Below, piece after piece: positions 22,728 to 34,677 of a DNA stretch of 64,000 bases. The stretch covers positions 930,001 to 994,000 of the forward strand of contig LODT01000001.1 of assembly GCA_001606155.1 (NCBI GenBank), written 5' to 3'. The notes beneath the pieces were generated by a model. The model was not told the DNA's origin, searched no databases, and saw only the letters and a list, made by a program, of their open reading frames with translations. Origin of the DNA: Tieghemostelium lacteum. Taxonomy: Eukaryota > Evosea > Eumycetozoa > Dictyosteliales > Raperosteliaceae. Positions within the stretch are counted from its first letter, which is position 1, and each line of letters begins with the position of its first letter. Both the position numbers and the translations under genes were made by a program.

Positions 22728-24455
22728 ATGAGTAGTACTACAAATAATACAATAAAAAGAAAGGATAGTACTGGTAGTTCAACTTTATCGAAAAAGCCAG
22801 TAACTTCCAGTACTACTAGCTCTAGCTCAATTAAAGAAAAAGACAAAGATAAGACTAAGAATCCTTTGTTGGGAGCCGCCTCCTCTACAGCTTCTCTTTC
22901 AAAGACATTCCCAGGTCCAAAAAGAACAGGTTCTATTACACCAACCATACCTAAACCTGATTTTAAAACTACCAGTAGTACTACTGGAAGCAGTAAAGAT
23001 ATACCTTCAACAACTCATACCACTTCTACAAGTAGTACTACAACAACCTCTACATCAAGTGTAAAACCAGTAAAACCCACATTAATGACTACTACAATTG
23101 GGTCTTCTAAAACTACTATTGGTTCAAAGGGTACAAATGAATCATTGGTTAAACCACCTTTTACAACATCAACTAAACAGCCTGCAACTACTACTACTAC
23201 AACAACTACAACTAGTGGTATAAAACCAGTTAAACCTACATTAACAACATCAAGTCAGACAAGTACAGGACCAAAGACACCTAGTATTTCGCCAATACCA
23301 CCACATACAGGAACATCACATACACACACAACTTCTATAAGTTCAATTTTGTCAAGTCCTTTGATAAAGAAACCACCAACCAGTGGTAGAACTTCAACTA
23401 GTGGAAGTACAAGTCCACTTAGAACTACAGTTACAACACCAGGTGGAACAAATAGAAATAGATTGACAGGTGACAGTTTGTTAAGAGCTGACCCTTCACA
23501 ACTTAGAGACAATATAAAAGCACTACAGAGAGAAAGAGAAGATCTAATGAACAAACTACACGAAATCGCCAACAAATCCTCAGATAAAGAAATTGAAATT
23601 ATACAACTTAACAGCACCATTACCAAACTTCAAATTGACTTGAAAACCGTCACACTCGAAAGAGACACTCACAAGCAAAAACTTCAAAAATCTGAAAAGG
23701 ATTATGATATTGAAAAAGAGGATTTGAAAAGAGCTTCAAATGACGCTGAGGATAAACTAGTGGTTGTTAATGAAAGATTTAAAGAACTAATGACACGGTA
23801 CCAAAACACACTCTATATATTGCAAGAGAAAACAGTTCAATATAAAGAGAATCTAGCTGTTGCCCAAAATGAATTTAATGAGTTGAAATCTACTAATGAA
23901 TCATTGCAGAAAGAGAATGAAGATCTTAAAGCTCAAGTCATAAAACTACAACACAGTCAATCAACATCAAAACCAACCTACACCACAATAACCAACCCAC
24001 AAATTACCACAACTCCAAACATCAATACAGGTTCAAATTCAGTCCATCAACTATCTTCAAATTTAAGTACCCTCTCAATGGATAACAGTCACAAGAGTTC
24101 ATCAACACCCTCATCATCTACAAACCCTACTAAAGTAGTACCAATGAGTCTAGAAGATTTACAGAAATATAAAATAACATCACCACTAAACAGCAGTAGT
24201 ATTTCTACAATCAGCAGTAATAGTATACCTTCTACTAACCCCTCTAAAGTAGTCCCAATGAATCCACAAGATTTACAACAGAAATATAACATAACATCAT
24301 CAAACAGCAGTAGTATTTCTACAATCAGCAGTAATACAACTAGCAGTAGTCAAAGTATTCAGAGTCAACCAACAAGTGGCAGTAAATCACCAGTTTCATC
24401 ATCACCAAGTAAAGAATCACATGGTAAATTCTTTAATTTCTTTACGTCTAAATAA
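22728..24455 (+). CDS. Ser/Thr-rich coiled-coil protein, 575 aa
   Basis: Single-exon gene, not assignable to a known family. Residues 1-260 are low-complexity Thr/Ser/Pro/Lys, probably disordered and phosphorylatable. Residues about 265-405 form a long heptad-patterned coiled coil (DNIKALQREREDLMNKLHEI onward), which is the only folded part. The C-terminal region is again Ser/Thr-rich and contains a tandem duplication: KVVPMSLEDLQKYKI and KVVPMNPQDLQQKYNI, each followed by NSSSISTISSN (about 24130-24330). It ends with HGKFFNFFTSK. The layout resembles cytoskeletal or vesicle-tether adaptor proteins, but that is inference. Confidence 0.82.
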   Translation: MSSTTNNTIKRKDSTGSSTLSKKPVTSSTTSSSSIKEKDKDKTKNPLLGAASSTASLSKTFPGPKRTGSITPTIPKPDFKTTSSTTGSSKDIPSTTHTTSTSSTTTTSTSSVKPVKPTLMTTTIGSSKTTIGSKGTNESLVKPPFTTSTKQPATTTTTTTTTSGIKPVKPTLTTSSQTSTGPKTPSISPIPPHTGTSHTHTTSISSILSSPLIKKPPTSGRTSTSGSTSPLRTTVTTPGGTNRNRLTGDSLLRADPSQLRDNIKALQREREDLMNKLHEIANKSSDKEIEIIQLNSTITKLQIDLKTVTLERDTHKQKLQKSEKDYDIEKEDLKRASNDAEDKLVVVNERFKELMTRYQNTLYILQEKTVQYKENLAVAQNEFNELKSTNESLQKENEDLKAQVIKLQHSQSTSKPTYTTITNPQITTTPNINTGSNSVHQLSSNLSTLSMDNSHKSSSTPSSSTNPTKVVPMSLEDLQKYKITSPLNSSSISTISSNSIPSTNPSKVVPMNPQDLQQKYNITSSNSSSISTISSNTTSSSQSIQSQPTSGSKSPVSSSPSKESHGKFFNFFTSK

Positions 24456-24525
24456 ACCCAACCATGACAATTTTGTACAATATAATGCTTTAAAATTTGA
24501 TAACAAATTATTTTTATATTTATTT

Positions 24526-26133
24526 TTAATTGCTGTCATTTAATTGTAAATATGATACTAATGCAATGAGCACAACCAATGTTGAAAAAGTATATAAAAT
24601 TGAGGTTACAATTGGATTGGTATAATAAATGAATGGTATAAGACCACAATCTTGAATGAATGGAAGTGAGAAGATAGTTGATTGATGTTCAATAATATTT
24701 TCTTTTGAATCAATTAAAATAGAATTTGGAGATACGGATATTTTGATAATGGAAAAGAAACCCATCACCATGAGACCAATTAAAATAATTCGCTTTACTA
24801 AAAGTGAATTTAATTGATAAATATTCTCATGATTGTCACTCTCTGATCTAATCAGAGGAAATGAAGGAAAAATTGGTTGTACAATACTATCATTGGATAG
24901 TGTACACTCTACAATGATAGGAGGTGATATAGAATTAGTACTAATATCTTCTGGTACTGTTTGAATAGTTGGTGATAATAATGGTGAATTTGAGTGTTGA
25001 GTTTGGTCACATTGATTTTGATTTGTGTCTAGGATATTGGGTTCATCTTCAAATTTATTTCCATTTTTATTATTATTTTCATGATATTCTGTATTCTGAA
25101 AACTATTTTGAGGTGGGAAATAGTCCTCTTGAATAGATGGTGGAATGTTTCCTAATAGAATTTGGTTTATTGGCTGACTGTATGGTATAGGTACAGCAAC
25201 TAAACCAGGTGGAGGGTAAAGTGGTGGTGCTTGGATTACTACTGAGGTTGGAGGTTGTAAATAATATCCATAATTATACTGAGGTTGGTCATATCTATAA
25301 TATTTTCCACTGCTATTAAATATTGGATTATTGTATTGAAATGAATTGTCAACTTGTTGTTGAATCGGCCTACTATTTCTACGAGATGGTGGTTGGTATA
25401 CATTTCTGTCTATCTCCTTTTTTACTTTAGTTTGGTTTTTAATATCGTGTGCATCACCATTTCCCTCAATATTTTGTATAGTTTGAGGATCATTACTAAT
25501 AGTATCGGTTTGTATATGATTACCAATACTATTATTATTAATATTTTCAATATTACTGTGATTGGTGTTTTTATTATTTACATTATTATTATCTGAGGTT
25601 GGTGATGAACTATGTTGTTCTTCTACAGCTATATCCTCAACTGTGGCAATAATTTCAGGAGATGATGTTTTTAAATTTTCAACTTTTACATCCATAGATT
25701 CAACATTCGGACTCTCTATTGGTTTATTGACATCTTGTACAACAGGAGATGTTTCTATTTTGATTTCCTCAGTACCAATTGGCTCAGATGGTTTTACTAG
25801 AACCCTTTGAGATTCTATAAGGGCCAATGAACGATTTTTTTGAAGATTATAATTATAGTCTTCATTGAAGGTAATTTCATCAAGTTTAGGGACTTGTGGA
25901 ACTATATTCTTTTTTTCAGTTATAGTTGATAGATTGGCTAATTTTCTCTCCAATAGCTTTTGTTTTAATTCATATTCATAAGCTTTCATTGCCTAAAAAT
26001 ATCATGTTAAAACTATTTATCTTCAATTTAACTAGAGGTAACATACATCAGTAACAACAGGAGGTAATGGCGCCTTTACACTTGGTGTAATTTTGACAGT
26101 TCTAACTATATCAGGTTTAGGATACTTTGACAT
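24526..26133 (-). CDS. Uncharacterised protein with C-terminal membrane segments
   Basis: Predicted 517 aa; minus-strand exons are 26047..26133 and 24526..25992, with a 54-nt phase-0 intron. The N-terminus reads MSKYPKPDIVRTVKITPSVK, then VVTD joins AMKAYEYELKQKLLERKLAN, a charged helix. A long Asn/Thr/Ile-rich disordered region follows, with a Pro/Tyr-rich patch (QAPPLYPPPGLVAVPIPYSQ). Two hydrophobic segments lie near the C-terminus: RIILIGLMVMGFFSIIKI and PIVTSILYTFSTLVVLIALV, the second ending six residues before the stop. This would place the bulk on the cytosolic side with a hairpin or tail anchor. No family is recognised. It is convergent with the coiled-coil gene. Confidence 0.78.
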
Positions 26134-26593
26134 TAGTATATGAAATTGTAATAATAATGAATGATATACACACTAATATTATCAGAAATTATCTCAAGTA
26201 TCCAAATTTCCAAAGATTGACATTAGTTTTCATTGAAAAACCATTCAAATAACTAAAAAAGGTTGTTACTTGAAATTTTACTAAATTTATATATTTTGGT
26301 TTCAAATAAACAATATTATTTGTTTCTTTAAATTGTTCTCTTTAAAGGAGATTAGATCTTTCATTTTTAATTATGGTGAGTGAAAATGGGGAATCGATTT
26401 CTAAAGAGTTTCTAAAATTTTTTTTTGCACATCAATTTTGCTTGCGTTGCAAAAAACACATTAAAAGTGTTGCAATTGCATAAACAAACAGAGTAATGAA
26501 ATTTAAAAAATATAAATAATACAATTAAAAAATTAAAAATGTCAAGATAAAATTTAAATATATATATATAAAGCAATTAAAGAATAAAACAAG
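26134..26593. promoter_or_regulatory. Shared divergent promoter region
   Basis: 460 nt between divergent starts. It includes AATCGATTTC at 26392-26401 and a GTTGCAAAAAACAC ... GTGTTGCAATTGC pair near 26454-26480 that forms an imperfect repeat of TTGCA boxes. No gene is supported. Confidence 0.4.
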
Positions 26594-27237
26594 ATGAATA
26601 TTTTTAGTGAAATTGGTAGATTAATTGGTGATTTGATATCTGGTATAGTCAATCTATTTGATGCTAAAAAAGATTATAGAATTTTAATGATAGGTCTCGA
26701 TAATGCAGGAAAAACAACGTAGGTATTTCTAATTTTCAAAATCATTATTTGAATAAATATTTATATTAAAATGTATTTCATAGAATTTTATATAGATTAA
26801 AAATAGCAGAAACAGTTTCTACTATTCCAACAATTGGATTTAATGTAGAAACTATAAATTATAGATCAAATATTAATTTTACAGTTTGGGATGTTGGTGG
26901 TCAATCCAGAATTAGATCACTGTGGAGACACTACTATCAGAATTCCAATGCCATTATATTTGTTTTAGATTCCACCGATCGTGATAGAATGACAGAAGTA
27001 AAAGAAGAGATTGATGGTCTATTACTAGAAGAATGTCTTAAAGGTGTACCTATTTTACTTTTATCCAATAAACAAGATTTACCAGGATCACTCAATTCCA
27101 ATGAAATCTCAACCATACTGAATCTCTATGCCATAAAAGATCGTAAATGGTATATACAGCCTACCTGCGGTATCAATGGTGATGGTCTTTATGAAGGTTT
27201 TGATTTTATTACTAAATCCCTAAGAGACAATAAATAA
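26594..27237 (+). CDS. Arf-family small GTPase (Arf-like)
   Basis: Membrane-traffic type GTPase of 192 aa; exons are 26594..26718 and 26784..27237 (junction AC|A inside GKTTILYRL). P-loop GLDNAGKT is at residues 34-41; switch 1 has STIPTIGFNVE; switch 2 has WDVGGQSRIRSLWRHYY with the conserved Gln; NKQD and TCGINGDGLYEG complete the nucleotide pocket. The hydrophobic N-terminal helix is about 10 residues longer than in Arf1. Residue 2 is Asn, not Gly, so N-myristoylation is not expected and membrane binding must use another route. Closest by eye to Arf/Arl1-type proteins; the exact subfamily is not fixed. Confidence 0.93.
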
Positions 27238-27370
27238 TGTAATATAAATACTGTAATTTCTAAATATAGACATTCTGTCACATCTCTGGGGTTTAACCAA
27301 TAATTTGATTTTTTTAAAAAAAATTTTCATTTTAACTTTTCCAAAGAACAAAGAACATACATTTATTAAA

Positions 27371-28917
27371 ATGACTACTTGTTGTGAAGAATTACATCAT
27401 GATAGCCACCTTTCACCAGGTTTCTATTGGTTAGGAAACAATACCCTCAAAGTCTCCTTTTTATTACACAAAGAGAATAGAGAAAGATTTGTACAGAGAT
27501 TCTTATCAAACAGTATGGGGTCTTTATAGATAATTCTAGATGTTGAATATATCAGTACTAATTGATAATTGATAATATAGATAAAAATATAGATGATAAT
27601 TCATTTTTGTTATTAAAAGGAGGTGAAAGTACCACAGATTATGAAAGTGATCATGAACCACTATTTAGACAAGAAAAATTCTTTTTCTGGGGTTTTGGTG
27701 TTAGTATTACAGATTGTTATGGTTTGATTTCATTGAATTCTAATGGAAAAGCTGAATCTGTTTTGGTCGTACCTAATTTCCCACAAGATTACGCCGTGTG
27801 GTTTGGTACTATACATGGAAAAGAACATTGGAAATCTATATTCTTAGTTGACCATGTTTTGTTCCCTGAGGAGATGAAGGATTGGTTGCATGCCAGAGGT
27901 ACAAAGACATTGTATACTCTAGACGGCAACGTAAACAGTGACTCTGGTCAGAGTCTACACAAACCAACATTTGCAGGAATTGATGAGTTTACATTAGACA
28001 ACAAAACAGCCTATAACGACTATACTGAATGTCGTGTAATTAAATCTGCAAAAGAGATGGATGTCATTAGATATGCTGTTGATGCAACTGTTGCTTCTCA
28101 TATGAAAGTTATGAAGGAGATCAAAGCCGGTATGAAAGAGTACCAATGTGAGAGTACATACCTCCACAATGCCTACAGTGAATGGGGTTGTAGAAACACT
28201 GGATACACATGTATATGTGCTGCTAACAAAAATGGTGCTATCCTCCATTATGGACATGCAGGTGAACCCAATGCCTCAACCCTCAAAAGCGGATCCCTAT
28301 GTTTATATGATATGGGATCTGAATACCACGGCTACACAGCAGACGTCACCATTACCTTCCCTGTAAATGGTATATTCACAGATGACCAGAAACTCGTATA
28401 CAACGCAGTTTTGGATGCCAACAGACAGGTTATAGCCAATATCAAGCCAGGTGTTGCATGGTTGGACATGCATTTACTAGCTGAACGTGTGATTCTAGAA
28501 CACCTTGTAAAAGGTGGTCTACTCAAAGGCAGTGTAGAGGATTTAGTTAAAAACGATGTAGGTTTGGTATTCTTCCCACACGGGTTAGGTCACTTTTTTG
28601 GATTGGATACCCACGATGTCGGTGGATACCTAGATAATGCTCCAAAGAAAGTACACTCATTGAGAACTACTCGTACTCTTAAATCTGGTATGTGTATAAC
28701 CGTCGAACCAGGTTGCTATTTTATTGATCATTTACTCAATAACTTGGTTTTGGAGAAACCTCAGTTTGTCAATATCGAAGTTCTCCAAAGATTCAGAGGT
28801 TTTGGAGGTATTCGTCTTGAAGATGATATCCTAGTAACTGATAATGGATCTGAGAACCTTTCTGCAGCCTTGCCCAGAACCGTTGAGGAAATTGAAAAAT
28901 TCATGTCCAAAAATTAA
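27371..28917 (+). CDS. pepd: Xaa-Pro dipeptidase (prolidase)
   Basis: Cytosolic metallopeptidase that splits X-Pro dipeptides; 492 aa, close to human PEPD (493). Exons are 27371..27512 and 27581..28917. The acceptor at 27580 is preferred since it gives the family length; a second in-phase acceptor at 27592 would shorten the protein by four residues. N-terminal [11 protein letters not shown] and LLKGGES match prolidase. All five metal ligands are visible: the two Asp in [19 protein letters not shown], His in [16 protein letters not shown], Glu in TVEPG and Glu in [19 protein letters not shown] is diagnostic. It lies 133 nt downstream of the Arf-like gene. Confidence 0.96.
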
Positions 28918-29788
28918 ATTAATTTACAATTTTTACAATATTGTACAAATTGCAGTCATTTGCATAACTCCTCTAATAGAAGGTTGGAAGTAATTTGAAA
29001 CACATCAAAAAAAGAATTCTTTTTGTTTTTTTTTAATTTTTTTTTTTTAATTTTATTACATTGCATTCCATTCTTTTAGATATCGCGATTTGTGTCACTG
29101 CAAACTCGAAGTTAACTCTTTTAAAACCAAAAAAAAATTTTTAAATTAATTTTTTAGTTTTTTTATTTTTTTTACCTTTATTACTAATTATTTGTTATTT
29201 TTTAAAATTAAATAATTTTTTTTAGTTTTATAAAACATTCATTTTTTAAAATTTTACTGTATCTGTACAAATCTTTATTTATTTTATTTATTTTTATGAT
29301 ACCCACTCACACACCTCCACATTGGTCATTAATCTAATTTAAAGTAGGTTCAACCTCAAACTCAGTTTTTTTTTTGAAAAAAAAAAATTTTCATAATAAT
29401 ATTATAGTTCAGTTCCATCTCAGAACCAAGGTGTTGAAAAAAGGTTATAATTCAACATTTTTTTTTCAAAACAAAAAATATTATTGTTTTATTGTCAATA
29501 ATTATTTATTCATTATTATTATTTGTGTGTTTTTGGGTTTATCTACAAAACAAATCATTGATTTAAAAAAAAAAAATATCAGAAAATTAATATATTTATT
29601 TGTACATTAGAAGAGAGATATATAAGCAAAAATAGTAAATAGACTGATGAATTAAAGTTTATTTTTCAATAAAACTATAGTTTACCAATTGTAAAAACAA
29701 TACCAACACAAAATATATTTAGATAGATATATATAAACAAATACACATATAGGAATTACAATATATTCATTGAAAATTTTAGAAAAAA
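28918..29788. other. Long AT-rich intergenic region
   Basis: 871 nt rich in T and A runs, including T-runs near 29018-29050 and 29140-29180. ATATCGCGAT near 29080 is a GC-cored palindrome. A 78-codon ORF at 29374 is Phe/Lys/Asn-only and looks spurious. I see no gene or RNA here. Confidence 0.4.
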
Positions 29789-30176
29789 ATGGAATTTAAT
29801 GAAAACAAAAGGGATTCATTTTCAAATACTATACAGCCAAATGATAATCGAGATCCACAAGACGTTAACTCTGAAGGTAAATTTTATTTTTTTATTTTAA
29901 AAACTAGGAGGAACTCCATCCAAAAATTTTATTTTTAGATTGGAAGAAAAAATTTTTTTATCATTGTTCCAACGCCATTGTATTAATACTTCTTTTTTTA
30001 TCCCACATTATTTTAAATAATAAATTTAAATATATTTGTACTTTTATATTCAAATACCAAAAACATTTTATAGTCGCAGGTTGGATTTTAGATTCACAGG
30101 GTGTCAAAATGGAACAACCACCCATTAATATGAATAACTCTATAGACAGTAATGGTAATACTGATTTAAATAACAG

Positions 30177-30207
<31 letters not shown>

Positions 30208-33200
30208 CAGAGTCAAAAGAAAGTAGAGAGATTATCACTACCTTCTTCATCTGCAAAAATTGGGTATAGTGATTTACCCAAGAGTGAAGATGTCATTATA
30301 CCCATTGAACCAAATGATGATTCGGGAGATAGTTCATCATTTAACGGCACAGATAGTAGTAGCGGTGATGGTAGTCCACCACAGTCACCTACCATGTCAT
30401 CTTCTAGTCAGTCAACTATAAATAAAGCATTTTCACCTCAGAGTACCAGCGGAAATGTTTCACCAAATTCTCAGAGAAAAAAGAAAGCAGGAAGCTCATT
30501 GAGAGCTACTAAACCCAAAAAGAAGGTTAAACCACTGAAAAAACAAAAAAAGAAAAAGTATATTGGAAATAGTAGGGAAATTTACATTAATCATCCAGAG
30601 AGAAACACTCCATTTAAATATTGCGGCAATAGGATATCCACTACCAAATACACACCATTAACATTTATACCAAAGAATCTGTATGAACAGTTTAGAAGAG
30701 CCGCTAATTTTTATTTTCTTGTCATTGCAGCTATTCAATTGATTCCAGGTTTGTCACCTGTCAATCCATATACCACTTGGATACCTCTGATATTTGTACT
30801 GTTGGTAACTGCAATCAAGGAAGGTATTGAAGATTGGAATAGAAACAGTTCAGATAAGACTGTGAATAATCTACTAAGTCACGTTCTGAGGGGTAACCAG
30901 TTTGTGGATATCCCTTGGAAGGAGATTAAAGTTGGTGACATGGTTCGTGTCAATAAGGGTGAGAGATTCCCTGCTGATTTGGTTATTCTAAATAGTTCGG
31001 AACAACACGGTGTCTGTTATATTGAGACTGCAAATCTCGATGGTGAGACTAACCTCAAACAGAGACAAGCCATTCCAGTGACATTTGAGAATCTTCGTAA
31101 TGAAGAGGATCTCTCCCTATTTAGAGGTGTCGTGGAATGCGAGCATCCAAATAACGTAATCTATGTCTACCACGGAACCATTCAAATGTCAGATCAAGAC
31201 CAAACACCTAAACACCCCTTAAACGCCACCCAAACACTCCTCAGAGGTTGTGTTTTGAGAAATACAGAATGGATCTATGGTGTTGTTGTCTATACTGGTG
31301 AAGACACTAAAATTATGCAAAATTCAACTGATGCACCATCCAAGAGATCAACTCTAGAAAAACTAGTAAACAGGGCTCTAATCAATCTCTTTATTATCAT
31401 GTTTGTAGTCTGTGTTGTTGGAACTGTTGTAAATATAGCTTGGACTAGTCAGAACAGGGAAGGGGCTTGGTATTTAGGTTTCAAATCAGATGCAGTAAGA
31501 AAATCTGCACTGAATTTCTTCTCATTTATGATTGCATTTGCAGTTATGATTCCCATTTCTTTGTATGTAAGTTTAGAGTTGGTTAAAGTCGCTCAAGCTG
31601 TGTTCATCTATTGGGATGTACAAATGTATCATGAGGAATCTAATACACCTGCTAAAACACGTACTTCAAATCTCTCTGAAGAGTTAGGTCAAATTGAATA
31701 TGTATTCTCTGATAAGACTGGTACTCTAACTAGAAATCAAATGGATTTCCTAAAATGTTCAGTAGGAAAGATGGTCTATGGTCAGATGGAGAAAGATGAA
31801 GGAGGATCTTCGTCTGGTGTAAAATTGAGTATTCCATTACAAGAGATTCCAGGTGCTGATCCAAAGTTCCCATTCAAGGACAAGAGAATTCTAGACCATT
31901 TACAAGAGGATCCAAATTCAGAGCAAGCCTATTTGGTTAACCATTTCTTGACACTATTGGCAACTTGTCATTCTGTCATTCCAGATAGACCTGATAAAAC
32001 TGATGAGAATAATATTGTCTATGAGGCATCTTCACCTGATGAAGCCTCTCTTGTATATGCTGCTAAAAACTTGGGTTTTGAATTTTGGTCTCGTGATCCT
32101 ACTGGAATTTTTGTAAATTTCAAAGCTCAGAAAACGGGTATTCAAAGATTTGAACTTTTGAATGTATTGGAATTCAATTCAGATAGAAAGAGAATGTCAG
32201 TTATATTGCGTACTCCAGAAGGTAGAATTATACTTTATTGCAAAGGTGCTGATACAACTGTAATGCCATTACTCAGATCGGATCAAGATGATCTCTATAC
32301 AGTCACACTTGAATTCCTTCAAGATTTTGCTACTGATGGTTTGAGAACTCTTTGTCTGGCTTATACCTATTTAGAGGAAGATGACTATTTGAAATGGAAT
32401 GAAATCTACAAGGAAGCTGCTATTGCAATTCAAGATCGTGATGCAAAAGTTGATAAGGCTGCAGAGTTAATTGAACGTAATCTCACATTGATTGGTTCCA
32501 CAGCTATTGAAGATAAACTTCAAGTTGGTGTTCCACAAGCTATTGCCAATATTTCTAAAGCCAATATCAAAGTTTGGGTACTTACTGGTGATAAACAAGA
32601 GACTGCTATAAACATTGGTTTCAGTTGTCATTTGTTGACCTCAGATATGAGAATTATCATTCTCAATGGTAAGACTCCAGAGGAAGTAAGTTCACAGATT
32701 CAAAATGCCATCGATGCCTATTTCACAGAGGATGTAGATCAGAATCAAAAACATACCGGACATGCACTGGTTGTTGAAGGTACTTGTCTAAATTTTGCAC
32801 TTGAGGGTCAATTGAAAGAGGTCTTCCTCCAGTTGGCATCCAATTGTAAAGCTGTGATCTGTTGTCGTACTACTCCACTTCAAAAAGCACAGGTAGTAAA
32901 GATGGTCAGAGATACATTGAGAGCTGTCACCTTGGCAATTGGTGATGGTGCTAATGATGTAAGTATGATTCAGGCTGCTCATATCGGTGTAGGTATCAGT
33001 GGTAATGAAGGTATGCAAGCAGTTATGGCATCTGATTATGCTATTGCTCAATTCCGTTTCCTCTACAGACTTTTGGTTGTCCACGGTCGTTGGGATTACA
33101 AGAGAAACAGTCGTTTGATGCTATATTGTTTCTACAAGAATATGGTGTTTGCAATGACACAATTCTGGTTTGGTATATTCAATGCTTACTCTGCACAGAC

Positions 33201-34074
33201 AATCTTTGATTCTTGGTCTATTGCTATATTTAATGTAGTGTTTACAGGTCTTCCAATTATAGTCTATGCTATTATGGACCAGGATGTAAGTGCAGAGTCC
33301 TCAATGAAGTATCCTCAGTTGTATGCATCCGGTCAGAAAGACTCTGAGTTTAATCTCAAGATTCTCTGGTTTTGGATTGTAAAAGCTTGGTTCCACAGTG
33401 TTGTTATATTCTTTGGTATCTACGGTATCTACAGAACCGGTGAGGTTTTGGTCTCTGATGGTGTACCATTAGACATGTGGGCTATGGGTCAGAATATATT
33501 CATTCTCGTTGTGATGACTGTTAATCTTAAATTGGCTCTTGAAACTCGTTATTGGACTGGTTTGACTCATTTCTCAATCTGGGGTAGTATTTTAATATGG
33601 TTCATTTGGATCAGTGTTTTAGCTACTATTCAAGGTATTGGATCTTCATCCAGTGGTGAAGTCTATCATGTTGCCTACCACCTATTCTCATCTGCTAATT
33701 TCTGGTTGAGTTTGGCACTGTTACCAGTGATTGCATTGCTACCTGATATCATTTATAAATACATCCAAAGAGATCAGAAACCTTATCCATTCCAAGTCGT
33801 TCAGGAATTTGAGAAACTCTATGGTAAACCATCGAATATCATGGACACTAAAGTACTTGAACAACAAGATAGAGACATTAAAAAGAACGATATCGAGCAA
33901 TTCTCTATTGAAAACTCTCAAAGTATTGACAACAAAAAGAAAAAGAAACGTGTACAATTCCTTTCTTGGATAAAGAATAACAAAATATTGAAAAGACATT
34001 CTGGATTTGCTTTCTCACATCCAAATCAAAACTCTTCAAACAAAAAGAAAGATAATAGTACTGTTACTGATTAA
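29789..34074 (+). CDS. P4-ATPase phospholipid flippase, Drs2/ATP8A type
   Basis: Aminophospholipid flippase of Golgi or plasma membranes, predicted 1362 aa. Exons are 29789..29876 and 30074..34074; the 197-nt intron is the longest in the window, and the junction (G|TC) keeps an open frame through VAGWILDSQGVKMEQPP. If that exon is not used, translation could start at 30109. A disordered Asn/Ser N-terminus is followed by the P4 start TKYTPLTFIPKNLYEQFRRA, DLVILNSSE and DGETNLKQ (actuator), PISLYVSLELVK (P4 signature in M4), DKTGTLTRNQM (phosphorylated Asp about residue 575), KGADTTVMP and GDGANDVSMIQAAHIGVGIS. Ten membrane helices are expected. The C-terminus carries GFAFSH, matching the GFAFS-type autoinhibitory motif of Drs2/ATP8A. 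It would normally need a CDC50 partner. Confidence 0.95.
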
Positions 34075-34176
34075 TCCTTTTTAATATAAATAAAATAATA
34101 GTCAAAAAGATATAGTATGTTATATATATTTACAAAATTCTCTATACTTTGAGAATTATACTAATCTTATTAATAT

Positions 34177-34677
34177 TTATTTGGGTGGTTGTTGCTGTTG
34201 TTGAGGAGGCATTTGTTTAGGTGCCATTTTAAAAGGTGATGGTACTGATTGTTGAGGAGGTGCACCTTTGGGTACAAAGTTTTTGGTAATTGGATCTAAA
34301 ATCCATTGTTGAGCAGAGAGATTGTTATTTTCTGTAAATTGCATTGTAAATTCATTAATCTTTTCTACTATTCCTGTTTTTCCTGCATAGAGATTCAATA
34401 TCTCTTTATAAATGGTAGCATATCCTCCACGCAACCTCAGAATATCACCTGGTTGCACTTGATCACCAATTGCATCAAATAAAGTCATATTTATACATGC
34501 AGTTTGATCAGCAACTAATACTTGATATAATATTCCACCTTCATTTCTTTTAATTGGTGGTCCTTTATCAACTACAATAAAGACTAAATTTAAATTTCTT
34601 GCAAATGGTTTTATATCTATAATTCTAATGTTTTGTGTAGGTAGTTGACTATTTGGTGGATTATTTGGTAAATTCAT
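34177..34677 (-). CDS. nabp: SOSS-B / NABP single-strand DNA-binding protein
   Basis: OB-fold ssDNA-binding subunit of the SOSS complex, which acts in double-strand break repair with INTS3; 166 aa, single exon. [20 protein letters not shown], the [14 protein letters not shown] strand region, [20 protein letters not shown] and [16 protein letters not shown] follow the human SOSSB1/2 order. A short Pro/Gln-rich tail ([20 protein letters not shown]) replaces the longer vertebrate tail. Length is a little below the human proteins (about 205 aa). It is convergent with the flippase gene, 102 nt between stops. Confidence 0.93.
   Translation of the reverse strand: MNLPNNPPNSQLPTQNIRIIDIKPFARNLNLVFIVVDKGPPIKRNEGGILYQVLVADQTACINMTLFDAIGDQVQPGDILRLRGGYATIYKEILNLYAGKTGIVEKINEFTMQFTENNNLSAQQWILDPITKNFVPKGAPPQQSVPSPFKMAPKQMPPQQQQQPPK

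Noticed and set aside
29374-29610. 78-codon Lys/Phe/Asn ORF upstream of the flippase
   Set aside because: Codons reflect A/T runs only; no motif.
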